From assembly GCF_947497915.1 (NCBI RefSeq), contig NZ_CANMIJ010000001.1, positions 783,501-847,500 on the forward strand: 64,000 nucleotides of DNA. Reading direction: 5' to 3'. The notes below the pieces were generated by a model. The model was not told where the DNA came from. It saw only the letters and a program-made list of their open reading frames with translations, and did not search any database. The translations under genes and the position numbers were made by a program. The DNA is from an uncultured Erythrobacter sp. (lineage in GTDB: Bacteria > Pseudomonadota > Alphaproteobacteria > Sphingomonadales > Sphingomonadaceae). Shown in pieces: positions 1 to 8,158 of the stretch (positions are counted from its first letter, which is position 1; the number at the start of each line of letters is the position of its first letter).

Positions 1-1213
1 TCGGGTCGAACAGAAAGTCTTTGAGATATGCCTGAACATGTTTGCGCGCGCCGCGCACGTCGATCCAATCGCCGCCTTCGGCCAGAATATCGCGCACACT
101 CGCACCCGGCTCCAGCAGCTTGCGCTGTTGATCAATCATGACACCGGTTAGCGTGCTGGCGCGGGTGATCTTGCCGCTGTCCGGCTCCATCTCGCCGGTC
201 AGCATCTTCAGAAGGGTGGTTTTGCCTGCGCCATTGCCGCCGACAATGCCGATCCGGTCACCGTTCTGGATGCGCAAAGTGAAAGGTTTGATGATCGCGC
301 GGCCATCGAAGCTTTTGGTAATGCCTTCTGCGACGATGACCGACTTCGATTTGAACTCGTCATCATTGGCCAGTTTAAGCTTGGCCGTACCGCTGTCAGA
401 AATCATCGCAGCGCGTGCTGCTCGCATCTGACCCAGCTTTTCGAGACGCCCTTGGTTGCGTTTACGCCGCGCCGTGACACCGCGCTCTAACCAGTGCGCC
501 TCCAGCTTAAGCTTCGCATCCAGCTTTTCAGCCGCGCGGGCTTCCTCGGCATACACTTGCTCTTCCCACGCCTCATATCCGCCAAAGCCGACTTCCTTGC
601 GGCGCATCGTTCCGCGATCCAGCCAAAGCGTGGCGCGGGTCAGGCGTCTTAGAAACGTCCTGTCGTGGCTGATCGTGATGAACGCTCCGTTATACCGGGT
701 CAGCCAATCCTCCAGCCAGTCAATCGCGCCGAGATCGAGGTGGTTGGTCGGCTCATCGAGCAGCAGCAGATCGGGATCCTGTGCAAGCGCGCGAGCAATC
801 GCGGCGCGCCGTTTTTCGCCGCCGCTTGCTGTCGCGGTTTCACGGTCCATTTCGATGCCGAGCTGTCCAGCAATGCTGTCCACTTCATGCTCTGCGGGCG
901 CATCATCGCCGGAAAGCGCGAAATCCATTAGAGTGTTGAAGGCGCTAAGATCGGGCTCTTGTTCCAGAAAGACGATCCGCGTGCCCGGCTTTACGCGCCG
1001 CATCCCACGATCCATCTCAATCTGGTCATTGACGATTTTTAGCAGCGTCGTTTTGCCTGCGCCATTGCGCCCTATCAACGCCAGCCGATCACCCGGAAGC
1101 ACGTGCAGATCAATCGGCTCCGCGCCCTCACCGGGATGCGGCCCGCCAAACAGCCAGCGGCCGCCCTGTTGCAGGCCGAGCCCTTCGAGGCTGAGGATAG
1201 GAGGTTGCGCCAT
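1..1213 (-). CDS. uup: ABC-F ATPase, Uup type (3' end beyond window)
   Basis: Soluble ABC-F ATPase with two nucleotide-binding domains and no membrane segments; the family acts on ribosomes or branched DNA intermediates. NBD1 shows a Walker A (GRNGAGKTT, about residues 48-56), the signature ASGGEKRR and a Walker B ending DEPTNHLD. The inter-domain linker contains TARRKRNQGRLEKLGQMR, close to the equivalent stretch of E. coli Uup, which is why I prefer Uup over EttA or YheS. NBD2 begins with GGNGAGKTT. The reading frame is open to the left window edge, so about 404 residues are visible and the NBD2 signature and C-terminal coiled coil are missing. The ATG start has no clear Shine-Dalgarno sequence. 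Confidence 0.9.
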   Translation of the reverse strand, partial: MAQPPILSLEGLGLQQGGRWLFGGPHPGEGAEPIDLHVLPGDRLALIGRNGAGKTTLLKIVNDQIEMDRGMRRVKPGTRIVFLEQEPDLSAFNTLMDFALSGDDAPAEHEVDSIAGQLGIEMDRETATASGGEKRRAAIARALAQDPDLLLLDEPTNHLDLGAIDWLEDWLTRYNGAFITISHDRTFLRRLTRATLWLDRGTMRRKEVGFGGYEAWEEQVYAEEARAAEKLDAKLKLEAHWLERGVTARRKRNQGRLEKLGQMRAARAAMISDSGTAKLKLANDDEFKSKSVIVAEGITKSFDGRAIIKPFTLRIQNGDRIGIVGGNGAGKTTLLKMLTGEMEPDSGKITRASTLTGVMIDQQRKLLEPGASVRDILAEGGDWIDVRGARKHVQAYLKDFLFDP

Positions 1214-1273
1214 AGGCCGCGCCAAGTAGGCGAGGGCGTTGGTGCCTGCAAGTGCGCCCGACGAATCCGGCGT

Positions 1274-2830
1274 TTATTCTTGCGCCGCTTTTTGCGCCTC
1301 CACCATCTGCGCAACATCGGCCAGCAGTTTGGGCGCGTCAAAGACGATGCCGTCCTTAATCGTCCACCGCACCCCGCCAACTGTTTCCAGCGTGTTGGTC
1401 TCTCGATTAAGCCGGGTGTGGCCTGTGCCGTAAAGAACTTTGAGGTTGGCCAACGGGTTTTCCGGCACGATCACGAGGTCGGCCAGCTTACCGACTTTGA
1501 TAGATCCCATCGGTGCCACTTCGCCTTTGGAATCGTAGATTTCCTGAGCGCCATCGACGGTCGCCGCGCGGATGACCTCCAATGGTGTAAGCCCGGCTTC
1601 GCGGAGCATTTCCAGCTCGGAAATGTAGGCAAAGCCCCAGGTCTGATAAATATAGCCGGGATCGGAGCCCGCCGTTACACGACCTCCGCGATTTTTGAAT
1701 TCGCGGGTCAGATCAAACCATTTGCGGTAAAACCCGCGCCACGCGACTTCATCTTCGCTGGTCCAATCATGGTAATAACTGCCGTGATTGGTCAGGCTGG
1801 GGGCGTAGAATTTCATTAGCGACGGCAGTGTGTATTGATCGTGCCATTCCAAGTTGCGCGCTTTCATCACATCGCGGCTGGCGGCGTAAATGTTGAAAGT
1901 CGGGCTGAGCGTTACGTCGTTCTCGATCAGATAATCGATATAGTCGTTCCATTGATCGCTGCCCGGTTCGCCAACCTGATCAGCCAGTCGCGCAACCCAC
2001 GCAAAGCGCGATTGTTCATCAAGGTAGTTATAATCGGCGGGATATTGCGGCAGGCGGCTGCCATCGAGCAGGCTCTCAAAATGACCATAAAAATGGGTCA
2101 CACCGTCAAGGCCAAGCTCCACGGCTTTGCGCGCGTTAACATCGGAAACACCGCGCTGCCCCAAATGCGCGACCGAGCCGAGGCCTTGTTTGTCAGCTTC
2201 GTCAAGGATTGCTTCGAGCACATGCGGCGATTCGTTGTTGAAGAACTTGATGCCGTCATAACCCTCCGCCTTGATCCAGCGGACCCAATCGCGGCCCTTT
2301 GTCGGAGTATCGATTGCTCCAAACGGGCCAACCGCGCCCGGCACGGTGTAGGCAAATAAGCGCGGTGCTGTGATCGTGCCTGCTGCGCTGCGGGATTTCT
2401 GGCTGATCGAGGGATCATTCGGGCCAAATCCAAAGCCGACGCCGCGAACACTCGTGACACCGTGGGCGAGCCACAGTTTGAAACCATAGGATGGCTGCGG
2501 AGCTTTCGAGGCATCGCCATTATGCCCGTGAACATCGACGAAGCCGGGCAGGATATACATGCCGCCCGCGTCAATTACTTTGTCGGCTGGGACGTTGGCG
2601 CCGCCGCCGCGAATGATTGCGGCGATGCGGTTGTCGTTGACCACAATGTCAACTGGCCCTTCGGGAGGGGCGCCAGTGCCATCGATCATCGTCGCACCTT
2701 TGATCACCAGCGTCTCAAACGGGCCTTCCCCTTCGCCGACCGGCCTATCGGGCACCCGCTCCATTGCCCCTTGCGCCATAATGGGTGTGGCAAGAGCGAA
2801 GGCGATTGCGGTCAAAAACGTCTTGAGCAT
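1274..2830 (-). CDS. Exported amidohydrolase family protein
   Basis: A 518-residue metal-dependent hydrolase of the amidohydrolase superfamily (imidazolonepropionase/prolidase-like branch). The N-terminus (MLKTFLTAIAFALATPIMAQ) is a signal peptide, so the enzyme should be periplasmic. Visible metal-site elements are DVHGH near residue 98, later histidines in SVAHLG and VTHFYGH, and an Asp in TAGSDPGY. A typical C-terminal strand GKLADLVIV follows. The ATG is preceded by a GGGGAG Shine-Dalgarno. The substrate cannot be told from sequence; dipeptides or cyclic imides are typical of relatives. It stands alone, divergent from the SIMPL gene. Confidence 0.85.
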   Translation of the reverse strand: MLKTFLTAIAFALATPIMAQGAMERVPDRPVGEGEGPFETLVIKGATMIDGTGAPPEGPVDIVVNDNRIAAIIRGGGANVPADKVIDAGGMYILPGFVDVHGHNGDASKAPQPSYGFKLWLAHGVTSVRGVGFGFGPNDPSISQKSRSAAGTITAPRLFAYTVPGAVGPFGAIDTPTKGRDWVRWIKAEGYDGIKFFNNESPHVLEAILDEADKQGLGSVAHLGQRGVSDVNARKAVELGLDGVTHFYGHFESLLDGSRLPQYPADYNYLDEQSRFAWVARLADQVGEPGSDQWNDYIDYLIENDVTLSPTFNIYAASRDVMKARNLEWHDQYTLPSLMKFYAPSLTNHGSYYHDWTSEDEVAWRGFYRKWFDLTREFKNRGGRVTAGSDPGYIYQTWGFAYISELEMLREAGLTPLEVIRAATVDGAQEIYDSKGEVAPMGSIKVGKLADLVIVPENPLANLKVLYGTGHTRLNRETNTLETVGGVRWTIKDGIVFDAPKLLADVAQMVEAQKAAQE

Positions 2831-2939
2831 TTGGTCTCCCCTGTTCAGTCTGTCTCTAACCGTTCAATCGTGTTTTGCACATATCCGTTCAGCACGCCGA
2901 CATGCTGGGCCGCCGATTGAAGGTCACAGGAGGTAATTC

Positions 2940-3671
2940 ATGAAATTCTTTACCGCATCCGCCGCAGCTGCATTGGCGACCATCACTGCAACGCCAGCTT
3001 TCGCTGCGACCATCGAAATCGAATCTCATGGCCCCGTTATCGAGCTGTCCGTGTCCGAAAGCGTGACGGCTGATCCCGACCTAGTGACTATTGGTGCAGG
3101 CGTGACGAGCGAAGCGCGCACCGCTGTCGATGCGATGCGCCAGAACGCGGCCGAAATGACCCGCGTGATCGATCGGATCAAATCGCTCGGTGTGGATGAA
3201 AAAGACATTCAGACAACGGGGATCAATCTCAACGCGCGCTACGACTATAATCGTGAGACACAAAAGCAGGTGTTCCGCGGATACACTGTTTCAAACAGGG
3301 TGAGCGTGAAGCTGCGTGACATTGATGAGACAGGCAAAGTTCTGGACGCTCTTGTCGCTGTAGGGGCAACCAACCTCAACGGGCCAAATTTCTCGATTGA
3401 GAATGATGAGGGCGCCAAAGACGAAGCCCGCAAGCGCGCCGTGGAGCGGGCGCAAAATCGAGCAGAATCTTATGCTGAGATGCTTGGTTATGACGGCGTA
3501 AAAGTGCTTTCGATAAGTGAGGCGATCCGCGGCACATCACGCGAGCCCATTTTAAGCAGAAGCCGCGCTGGCGCATTGAGAGACGAATCCGCACCAGTTC
3601 AACCCGGGCAGGTTAGCACCGGAGTGAACATCACGATCAAGTACGAAATGATCAGCGATGACGAGGGATGA
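2940..3671 (+). CDS. SIMPL domain (DUF541) periplasmic protein
   Basis: A 243-residue exported protein with a signal peptide (cleavage near ATPAFA-ATIE) followed by a SIMPL/DUF541 domain: GPVIELSVSESVTADPD starts the domain, and the conserved RAQNRAESYAEMLG helix lies near residue 165. SIMPL proteins are periplasmic or outer-membrane associated and are linked to oxidative or envelope stress, but have no established biochemical activity. A strong AGGAGG sits 5 nt before the ATG. A PepSY protein and a PhoPQ-type pair follow on the same strand, so an envelope-stress group is plausible, though spacing (about 90 nt) does not prove co-transcription. Confidence 0.85.
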   Translation: MKFFTASAAAALATITATPAFAATIEIESHGPVIELSVSESVTADPDLVTIGAGVTSEARTAVDAMRQNAAEMTRVIDRIKSLGVDEKDIQTTGINLNARYDYNRETQKQVFRGYTVSNRVSVKLRDIDETGKVLDALVAVGATNLNGPNFSIENDEGAKDEARKRAVERAQNRAESYAEMLGYDGVKVLSISEAIRGTSREPILSRSRAGALRDESAPVQPGQVSTGVNITIKYEMISDDEG

Positions 3672-3760
3672 TGCCTTTACGGCTGATAACAACGCTGAAC
3701 CGGTGACAACGCGTCCATTCACTGCTTGTTCAATGCAGCTAGGCTAGGCATGACAGCACA

Positions 3761-4081
3761 ATGAATAAGACCATCGTTCTTTCCGCCGCGCTTGCGCTGG
3801 CTTCCTTTGGCTCGGTTTCGCCCGCTGCGGCTGGTTCCGGTTTTCAGGAACAAACGCGCAGCGATCAGGGTGAAGCCCGCAAAGAGATGAAGGCGGGTAA
3901 CCAGCTTTCGCTGCGAGAAATTGAACGCCGCGTGCTTCCAAAAATGCGAGGCAGTGAATATCTGGGTCCGGCCTACGACGCGACAGCGCGGGCTTACCGC
4001 CTGAAATTCATCAAAGATGGGCGCGTGACCTATGTCGATGTCGATGCCCGCAGCGGACGGATTATCAACCGTTCGAGATAG
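3761..4081 (+). CDS. PepSY domain small exported protein
   Basis: A 106-residue protein with a signal peptide (ending SPAAA-GSG) and one PepSY-like module: LSLREIERRVLPKM, then YRLKFIKDGRVTYVDVDARSG. PepSY domains are often periplasmic inhibitors or sensors and are frequently encoded next to two-component systems. Here the gene lies 122 nt upstream of a response regulator/kinase pair, matching that pattern. I infer it may be a target or an auxiliary of that system. Function is not demonstrated by the sequence. Confidence 0.75.
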   Translation: MNKTIVLSAALALASFGSVSPAAAGSGFQEQTRSDQGEARKEMKAGNQLSLREIERRVLPKMRGSEYLGPAYDATARAYRLKFIKDGRVTYVDVDARSGRIINRSR

Positions 4082-4203
4082 GCCAATCTCTTCATAACAA
4101 CACGCCGGGGGACAGCGTCCCGCAGCCATAATGGTGCTCGCTTGACGCAACGCGCTCAAAAGCGCACCAACCCTTCAATTCATTTGCAGAAATCTGGTGG
4201 ACT

Positions 4204-4881
4204 ATGCGCATCCTGATTGTCGAAGACGAACCCACTCTGGGCCAACAATTGAAAACGACGCTTGAGCAGAACGGCTATGCTGTCGATCTTTCAACCGACG
4301 GTGAAGACGGACACTTCCTTGGCAGCACCGAAGACTACGACGCCTGCGTGCTCGATCTTGGCTTGCCAGAGATTGACGGGCTGTCTGTGCTTGGCATGTG
4401 GCGCAAGGAAGGCCGAGACTTTCCTGTGCTGGTTCTAACGGCGCGTGACAGCTGGTCTGATAAGGTTGCTGGCCTCGACGCAGGCGCAGATGATTATCTC
4501 GCCAAACCGTTTCAAACCGAAGAGCTGATAGCTCGTCTGCGCGCCCTTATCCGCCGTGCATCAGGCAACACGTCATCCGAATTGACCGCCGGTCAAGTTC
4601 GCCTCGATACGCGGTCTGGCCGCGTCACACTCGATGGTGAGCCGGTGAAGCTGACTGCGCAGGAATACAAACTGCTCAGCTATCTGATGCATCACAAAGG
4701 CAAAGTTGTCAGTCGGACTGAGTTAATCGAGCATATCTATGATCAGGATTTCGATCGCGACTCGAATACGATTGAAGTTTTTGTCACCCGTATCCGCAAG
4801 AAACTTGGCGCAGAGGTAATCACTACGATCCGTGGCCTCGGTTACAGCCTCGACGACCCCGCAGACGCTCCGCGAGCGTAA
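4204..4881 (+). CDS. OmpR/PhoP-family response regulator
   Basis: A 225-residue DNA-binding response regulator. The receiver domain has the acidic pair EDE at residues 7-9, the phospho-acceptor Asp in CVLDLGLP (about residue 51), the Thr in VLTARD and the Lys in LAKPFQ. The C-terminal winged helix ends with TIRGLGYSLDDP, typical of OmpR/PhoB proteins. The kinase gene starts 10 nt after its stop codon, so the two form an operon. The kinase H-box resembles PhoQ-like enzymes, which suggests a PhoP-like role in sensing envelope state; the stimulus is not deducible. Confidence 0.93.
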   Translation: MRILIVEDEPTLGQQLKTTLEQNGYAVDLSTDGEDGHFLGSTEDYDACVLDLGLPEIDGLSVLGMWRKEGRDFPVLVLTARDSWSDKVAGLDAGADDYLAKPFQTEELIARLRALIRRASGNTSSELTAGQVRLDTRSGRVTLDGEPVKLTAQEYKLLSYLMHHKGKVVSRTELIEHIYDQDFDRDSNTIEVFVTRIRKKLGAEVITTIRGLGYSLDDPADAPRA

Positions 4882-4891
4882 GAGCGAAGAC

Positions 4892-6307
4892 ATGTCTTCC
4901 GATGCGCCGGATGCGTCCGGTGGCGGAGGCGTGGGCGATCCAAATATGGCAGAGGTGATTGTTTCGCCGCCGCGTCGCGGTAGTCTTGCAAGGCGTATGG
5001 GGCTTATCGCCGCAGCCTGGATCACGATGCTGCTGCTACTCGGCGGTGTTGCGCTCGACCGGACCCTCGCGAGCCAGGTTCGCAGCAATTTCGATGAACA
5101 GCTCGAATATGTGCTGACTGCGATGATCGCATCGGCAGAGATCGATCCGTTTGGCGATGTCTATTTCTATCGCAGCCTCGGCGATCAGCGTTTCCTTGAG
5201 CCTAACAGCGGGTTTTACTGGCAGATCAGCGGAGGCGAGACCGAGGCTTGGCCTTCGCGCAGTCTGTGGGATCGGACGCTCGAGGTAAAGGGTGATCACT
5301 TCGACAACGAAGCGCATTTTTACGATTCTGATCAGTTTGCGGGCGAACCACTGCGGATCGCTGAGCGGACGATAATATTGCCAGGCAGTGAGACTCGCTG
5401 GACCTTCGCCGTCGCGAGTGCGACCGAAGAAATCGACGCGCAAGTCCAGCAAATCCGCGCGATTCTCATATGGAGCTACCTTGTCCTAGGGCTTGGCCTG
5501 ATCGCGATGTCGATGTTCCAGATCCGTTATGGCTTGCAGCCACTGCGCCGGGTGCGAGCCGCGATCTCGCGTTTGCGTACTAGCGGGGATAACCGGATTA
5601 CAGAACCATTGCCGAGCGAGGTTCAACCTCTGGTCGAGGAGCTCAACGGGCTGCTTGAACATTCAGAAAAACAGGCAGAGGAAGCGCGCACCCATGCAGG
5701 CAATCTGGCCCACGCATTGAAAACGCCACTTACCGTTTTGACCAATGCCGCAACCGCGCGTTCGCCCGATCTGAATGAAGCTGTGTTCCGCGAAACTCGC
5801 ACCATGCAGCGACATGTGGATCACCATCTTGCACGGGCGAGGGCGGTTGGTCGCCGCGCCGTGGGTCATGCAAGAACTGACGTGCGCGCCAGCGCCGAAG
5901 CCGTGCGCCGCGCGGTTGAGCGCCTTTATCCAAGCGGGCGTCTGGATATCGCTGGTAAGAAAGACACGACGGTCGCGATTGAGCGGCAGGATCTCGACGA
6001 AATTCTCGGAAATTTGATCGAGAACGCGGCAAAATATGGCGGAGGCAGTGTGTTTGTGACTGTCGACGCTGAACCCGGTGAGAGCGATTGCACGATCTGG
6101 GTCGAAGACGATGGCATGGGCATTCCCGAAGAAGAGCGCGCACGAATTTTTGATCGCGGTGCGCGGCTCGACACTGGCAAGCCGGGGACCGGACTTGGTC
6201 TCGCCATTGTTCGCGATGTGGCGGAAATTTACGGCGGCAGCGTCACGCTTACCGAAAGCGAAGATCTGGGCGGGTTGATGGTCGAGCTGCGACTGCCCCG
6301 AGCTTAG
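4892..6307 (+). CDS. PhoQ-like sensor histidine kinase
   Basis: A 471-residue membrane histidine kinase. Two transmembrane segments (about residues 34-53 and 190-210) flank a periplasmic sensor domain of roughly 135 residues. A HAMP-like stretch follows. The phosphorylated His lies in NLAHALKTPL, a H-box form shared with PhoQ. The ATP-binding domain shows N-box NLIENAAKYG, G1 EDDGMGIP and G2 GTGLGLAIV. I chose ATG 4892 (MSSDAPDASG) because it follows AAGAGCGAAG and leaves 10 nt after the regulator stop. An upstream in-frame ATG at 4832 would overlap the regulator by 50 nt. Confidence 0.92.
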   Translation: MSSDAPDASGGGGVGDPNMAEVIVSPPRRGSLARRMGLIAAAWITMLLLLGGVALDRTLASQVRSNFDEQLEYVLTAMIASAEIDPFGDVYFYRSLGDQRFLEPNSGFYWQISGGETEAWPSRSLWDRTLEVKGDHFDNEAHFYDSDQFAGEPLRIAERTIILPGSETRWTFAVASATEEIDAQVQQIRAILIWSYLVLGLGLIAMSMFQIRYGLQPLRRVRAAISRLRTSGDNRITEPLPSEVQPLVEELNGLLEHSEKQAEEARTHAGNLAHALKTPLTVLTNAATARSPDLNEAVFRETRTMQRHVDHHLARARAVGRRAVGHARTDVRASAEAVRRAVERLYPSGRLDIAGKKDTTVAIERQDLDEILGNLIENAAKYGGGSVFVTVDAEPGESDCTIWVEDDGMGIPEEERARIFDRGARLDTGKPGTGLGLAIVRDVAEIYGGSVTLTESEDLGGLMVELRLPRA

Positions 6308-6379
6308 ACCGCTATTCAGCCACCGTTAAATGGTGCGAATTGAAGCTCACTGTTCAATCGGCTGCTTTGGGGAAGTGAT

Positions 6380-6757
6380 ATGCGAAGCTTGGTTATGATC
6401 GGCGGGCTTTTTGCGCTGGCTCTATCGGGCTGCGCGGGTTCAGCCTTTGATGCTGAACGGACGGTCTTCAACAATCCCTACACCGCCTTAGAAACAGACA
6501 ATGGGCCTGTCGGTCCAGCTTGCGATGAAGCCGAAATACGAAATCCCAAATGTCGGAATGATGATAGGCCTTATCCCGTATCAGAGTATGAGCGCGATGC
6601 GGATGGCAATTTAGTGCGCCTGACCAGAGCTGAGCGGCAATTTTTCCGTGAACGGCGCGAAGCGCTCGAATCGAAACAGGATGTCTTGGATTCGCTTGAG
6701 AACGGGACACCGATCCCCTCAAATTCGCCAGCGCTTCCGAAACCGTCAACCAACTAG
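6380..6757 (+). CDS. Small lipoprotein of unknown function
   Basis: A 125-residue predicted lipoprotein: the signal ends LALSGC, a good lipobox with Cys at about residue 18. The mature part is polar and charged, contains an R-rich helix (RLTRAERQFFRERREALESKQ) and ends in a Pro/Ser-rich tail. A GGGGAAG Shine-Dalgarno lies 5 nt upstream of the ATG. It follows the two-component pair by 72 nt and converges on the chorismate mutase gene. I do not recognise the family. Confidence 0.7.
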   Translation: MRSLVMIGGLFALALSGCAGSAFDAERTVFNNPYTALETDNGPVGPACDEAEIRNPKCRNDDRPYPVSEYERDADGNLVRLTRAERQFFRERREALESKQDVLDSLENGTPIPSNSPALPKPSTN

Positions 6758-6764
6758 CTGCGAA

Positions 6765-7073
6765 TTAGCCTTCGCGTGCTTTCTCGTGGTGGCGAATGAC
6801 TTCTTCAATGATGAAGCGTAGGAATTTCTCGCTAAATTCCGGGTCGAGATCAGCCTCTTCCGAAAGTTTGCGCAAACGCTCTATTTGCCGCGCTTCGCGG
6901 TGCGGATCGGCCGGAGGCAGAGTAACCTTGGCTTTGTATTCTCCAACTGCCTGCGTGATGCGAAAACGCTCCGCGAGCATGTGAATGATCGCGGCATCGA
7001 TATTGTCGATACTCTTGCGGAAGATCACGAGTTGCGGATCGTCGGCGGGCGGCTGGTGCGTTTCATCGGACAT
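6765..7073 (-). CDS. Chorismate mutase, AroQ alpha type
   Basis: A 102-residue monofunctional chorismate mutase, converting chorismate to prephenate for Phe/Tyr synthesis in the cytoplasm. The AroQ helical fold is seen in LVIFRKSIDNIDAAIIHMLA (N-terminal active-site helix with Arg), ERFRITQAVGEYKA and REARQIERLRKL, followed by a C-terminal helix FLRFIIEEVIRHH. An extra 14 residues are possible from an upstream start at 7115, but ATG 7073 gives a normal family length. No signal peptide is present, so it is not the secreted gamma form. Confidence 0.88.
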   Translation of the reverse strand: MSDETHQPPADDPQLVIFRKSIDNIDAAIIHMLAERFRITQAVGEYKAKVTLPPADPHREARQIERLRKLSEEADLDPEFSEKFLRFIIEEVIRHHEKAREG

Positions 7074-7139
7074 CGGTTGCAAAGCTAACAGCAATTCTGC
7101 GCTTGCCAAGCACAAGCCGCTGCCCCAAAGCGCCTTTTT

Positions 7140-8150
7140 ATGAGTGCCGAAGTCGTCCCTCTACCTCGCAAGCGCCCGACGCTGGACCCGATGCTGTCTT
7201 TGACGGCGAACGGGATGAACTCGGTGAACGCCGTCATTCTGGACCGGATGCAGAGCGAAATCCCGCTTATCCCGCGCCTCGCAGGCCATCTGATTTCAGG
7301 CGGCGGAAAACGTTTGCGCCCGATGCTGACGCTCGCCGGGGCGGAGCTTGTCGGGTACCAAGGGACGCGCCATCATAAGCTCGCCGCGGCGGTGGAGTTT
7401 ATTCACACCGCAACTTTGCTGCACGATGACGTTGTCGATGGCAGTGAGCTGCGCCGCGGCAAAGCGGCAGCGAACATCATTTTTGGTAATCCGGCGACCG
7501 TTCTGGTCGGAGATTTCCTGTTCAGCCGCGCTTTCGAATTGATGACGGAAGACGGCTCGCTCAAAGTTCTAAAAATCCTTAGCCACGCCAGCGCCGTAAT
7601 CGCGGAAGGCGAAGTTTCGCAATTGAGCGCGCAGCGCCAGATCGGGACGAGCGAAGAGCAATATCTCCACATTATTGGCGCGAAAACCGCAGCTCTGTTT
7701 GCCGCAGCAAGCCAGATTAGCGCCGTCGTCGCCGAATGCAGCGATGAACAAGAGCGTGCGCTTGAAGATTATGGCCGTAATTTGGGTGTGGCGTTCCAAC
7801 TGGTCGATGATGCGATCGACTACGATTCTGATGCCGCCGAAATGGGTAAAGATCAGGGCGACGATTTCCGCGAAGGCAAAATGACGCTGCCTGTCATCCT
7901 CGCGCATGCTCGGGGTAACGAAGAGGAGCGCAAGTTCTGGAAAGCCGCGATTACCGGTCACCGGACATCGGATGAAGATCTGGCCCACGCCATTTCGTTG
8001 ATCGAAAAACACAACGCCGTCGAAGATACGCGCGAAAAGGCGCGGCATTTTGCCCAGCGCGCGATTGATGCAATCTCGATCTTCCCGGAAAGCAAAGCGC
8101 GCGCCGCAATGGGCGAAGCAGCGCAGTTTGCTGTCGCACGGGGCTATTAA
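7140..8150 (+). CDS. ispB: Polyprenyl (octaprenyl-type) diphosphate synthase
   Basis: A 336-residue trans-prenyltransferase that elongates FPP with IPP to the long side chain of ubiquinone. The first aspartate-rich motif is LLHDDVVDGSELRRGK (about residues 95-110) and the second is QLVDDAIDYD with a KDQGDDFREGK flank. GGGKRLRP near residue 55 binds diphosphate. The aromatic or bulky residues before the first motif that would limit product length are small (FIHTATLLH), as in long-chain synthases. Sphingomonads use Q-10, so decaprenyl is as likely a product as octaprenyl. The gene sits just upstream of hrpB. Confidence 0.9.
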   Translation: MSAEVVPLPRKRPTLDPMLSLTANGMNSVNAVILDRMQSEIPLIPRLAGHLISGGGKRLRPMLTLAGAELVGYQGTRHHKLAAAVEFIHTATLLHDDVVDGSELRRGKAAANIIFGNPATVLVGDFLFSRAFELMTEDGSLKVLKILSHASAVIAEGEVSQLSAQRQIGTSEEQYLHIIGAKTAALFAAASQISAVVAECSDEQERALEDYGRNLGVAFQLVDDAIDYDSDAAEMGKDQGDDFREGKMTLPVILAHARGNEEERKFWKAAITGHRTSDEDLAHAISLIEKHNAVEDTREKARHFAQRAIDAISIFPESKARAAMGEAAQFAVARGY

Positions 8151-8158
8151 GAGGGGCG

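Noticed and set aside
456-1229. A 257-codon plus-strand frame opposite uup
   Set aside because: Ser/Arg/Pro-rich shadow of the ABC-F gene without a credible start or domain.
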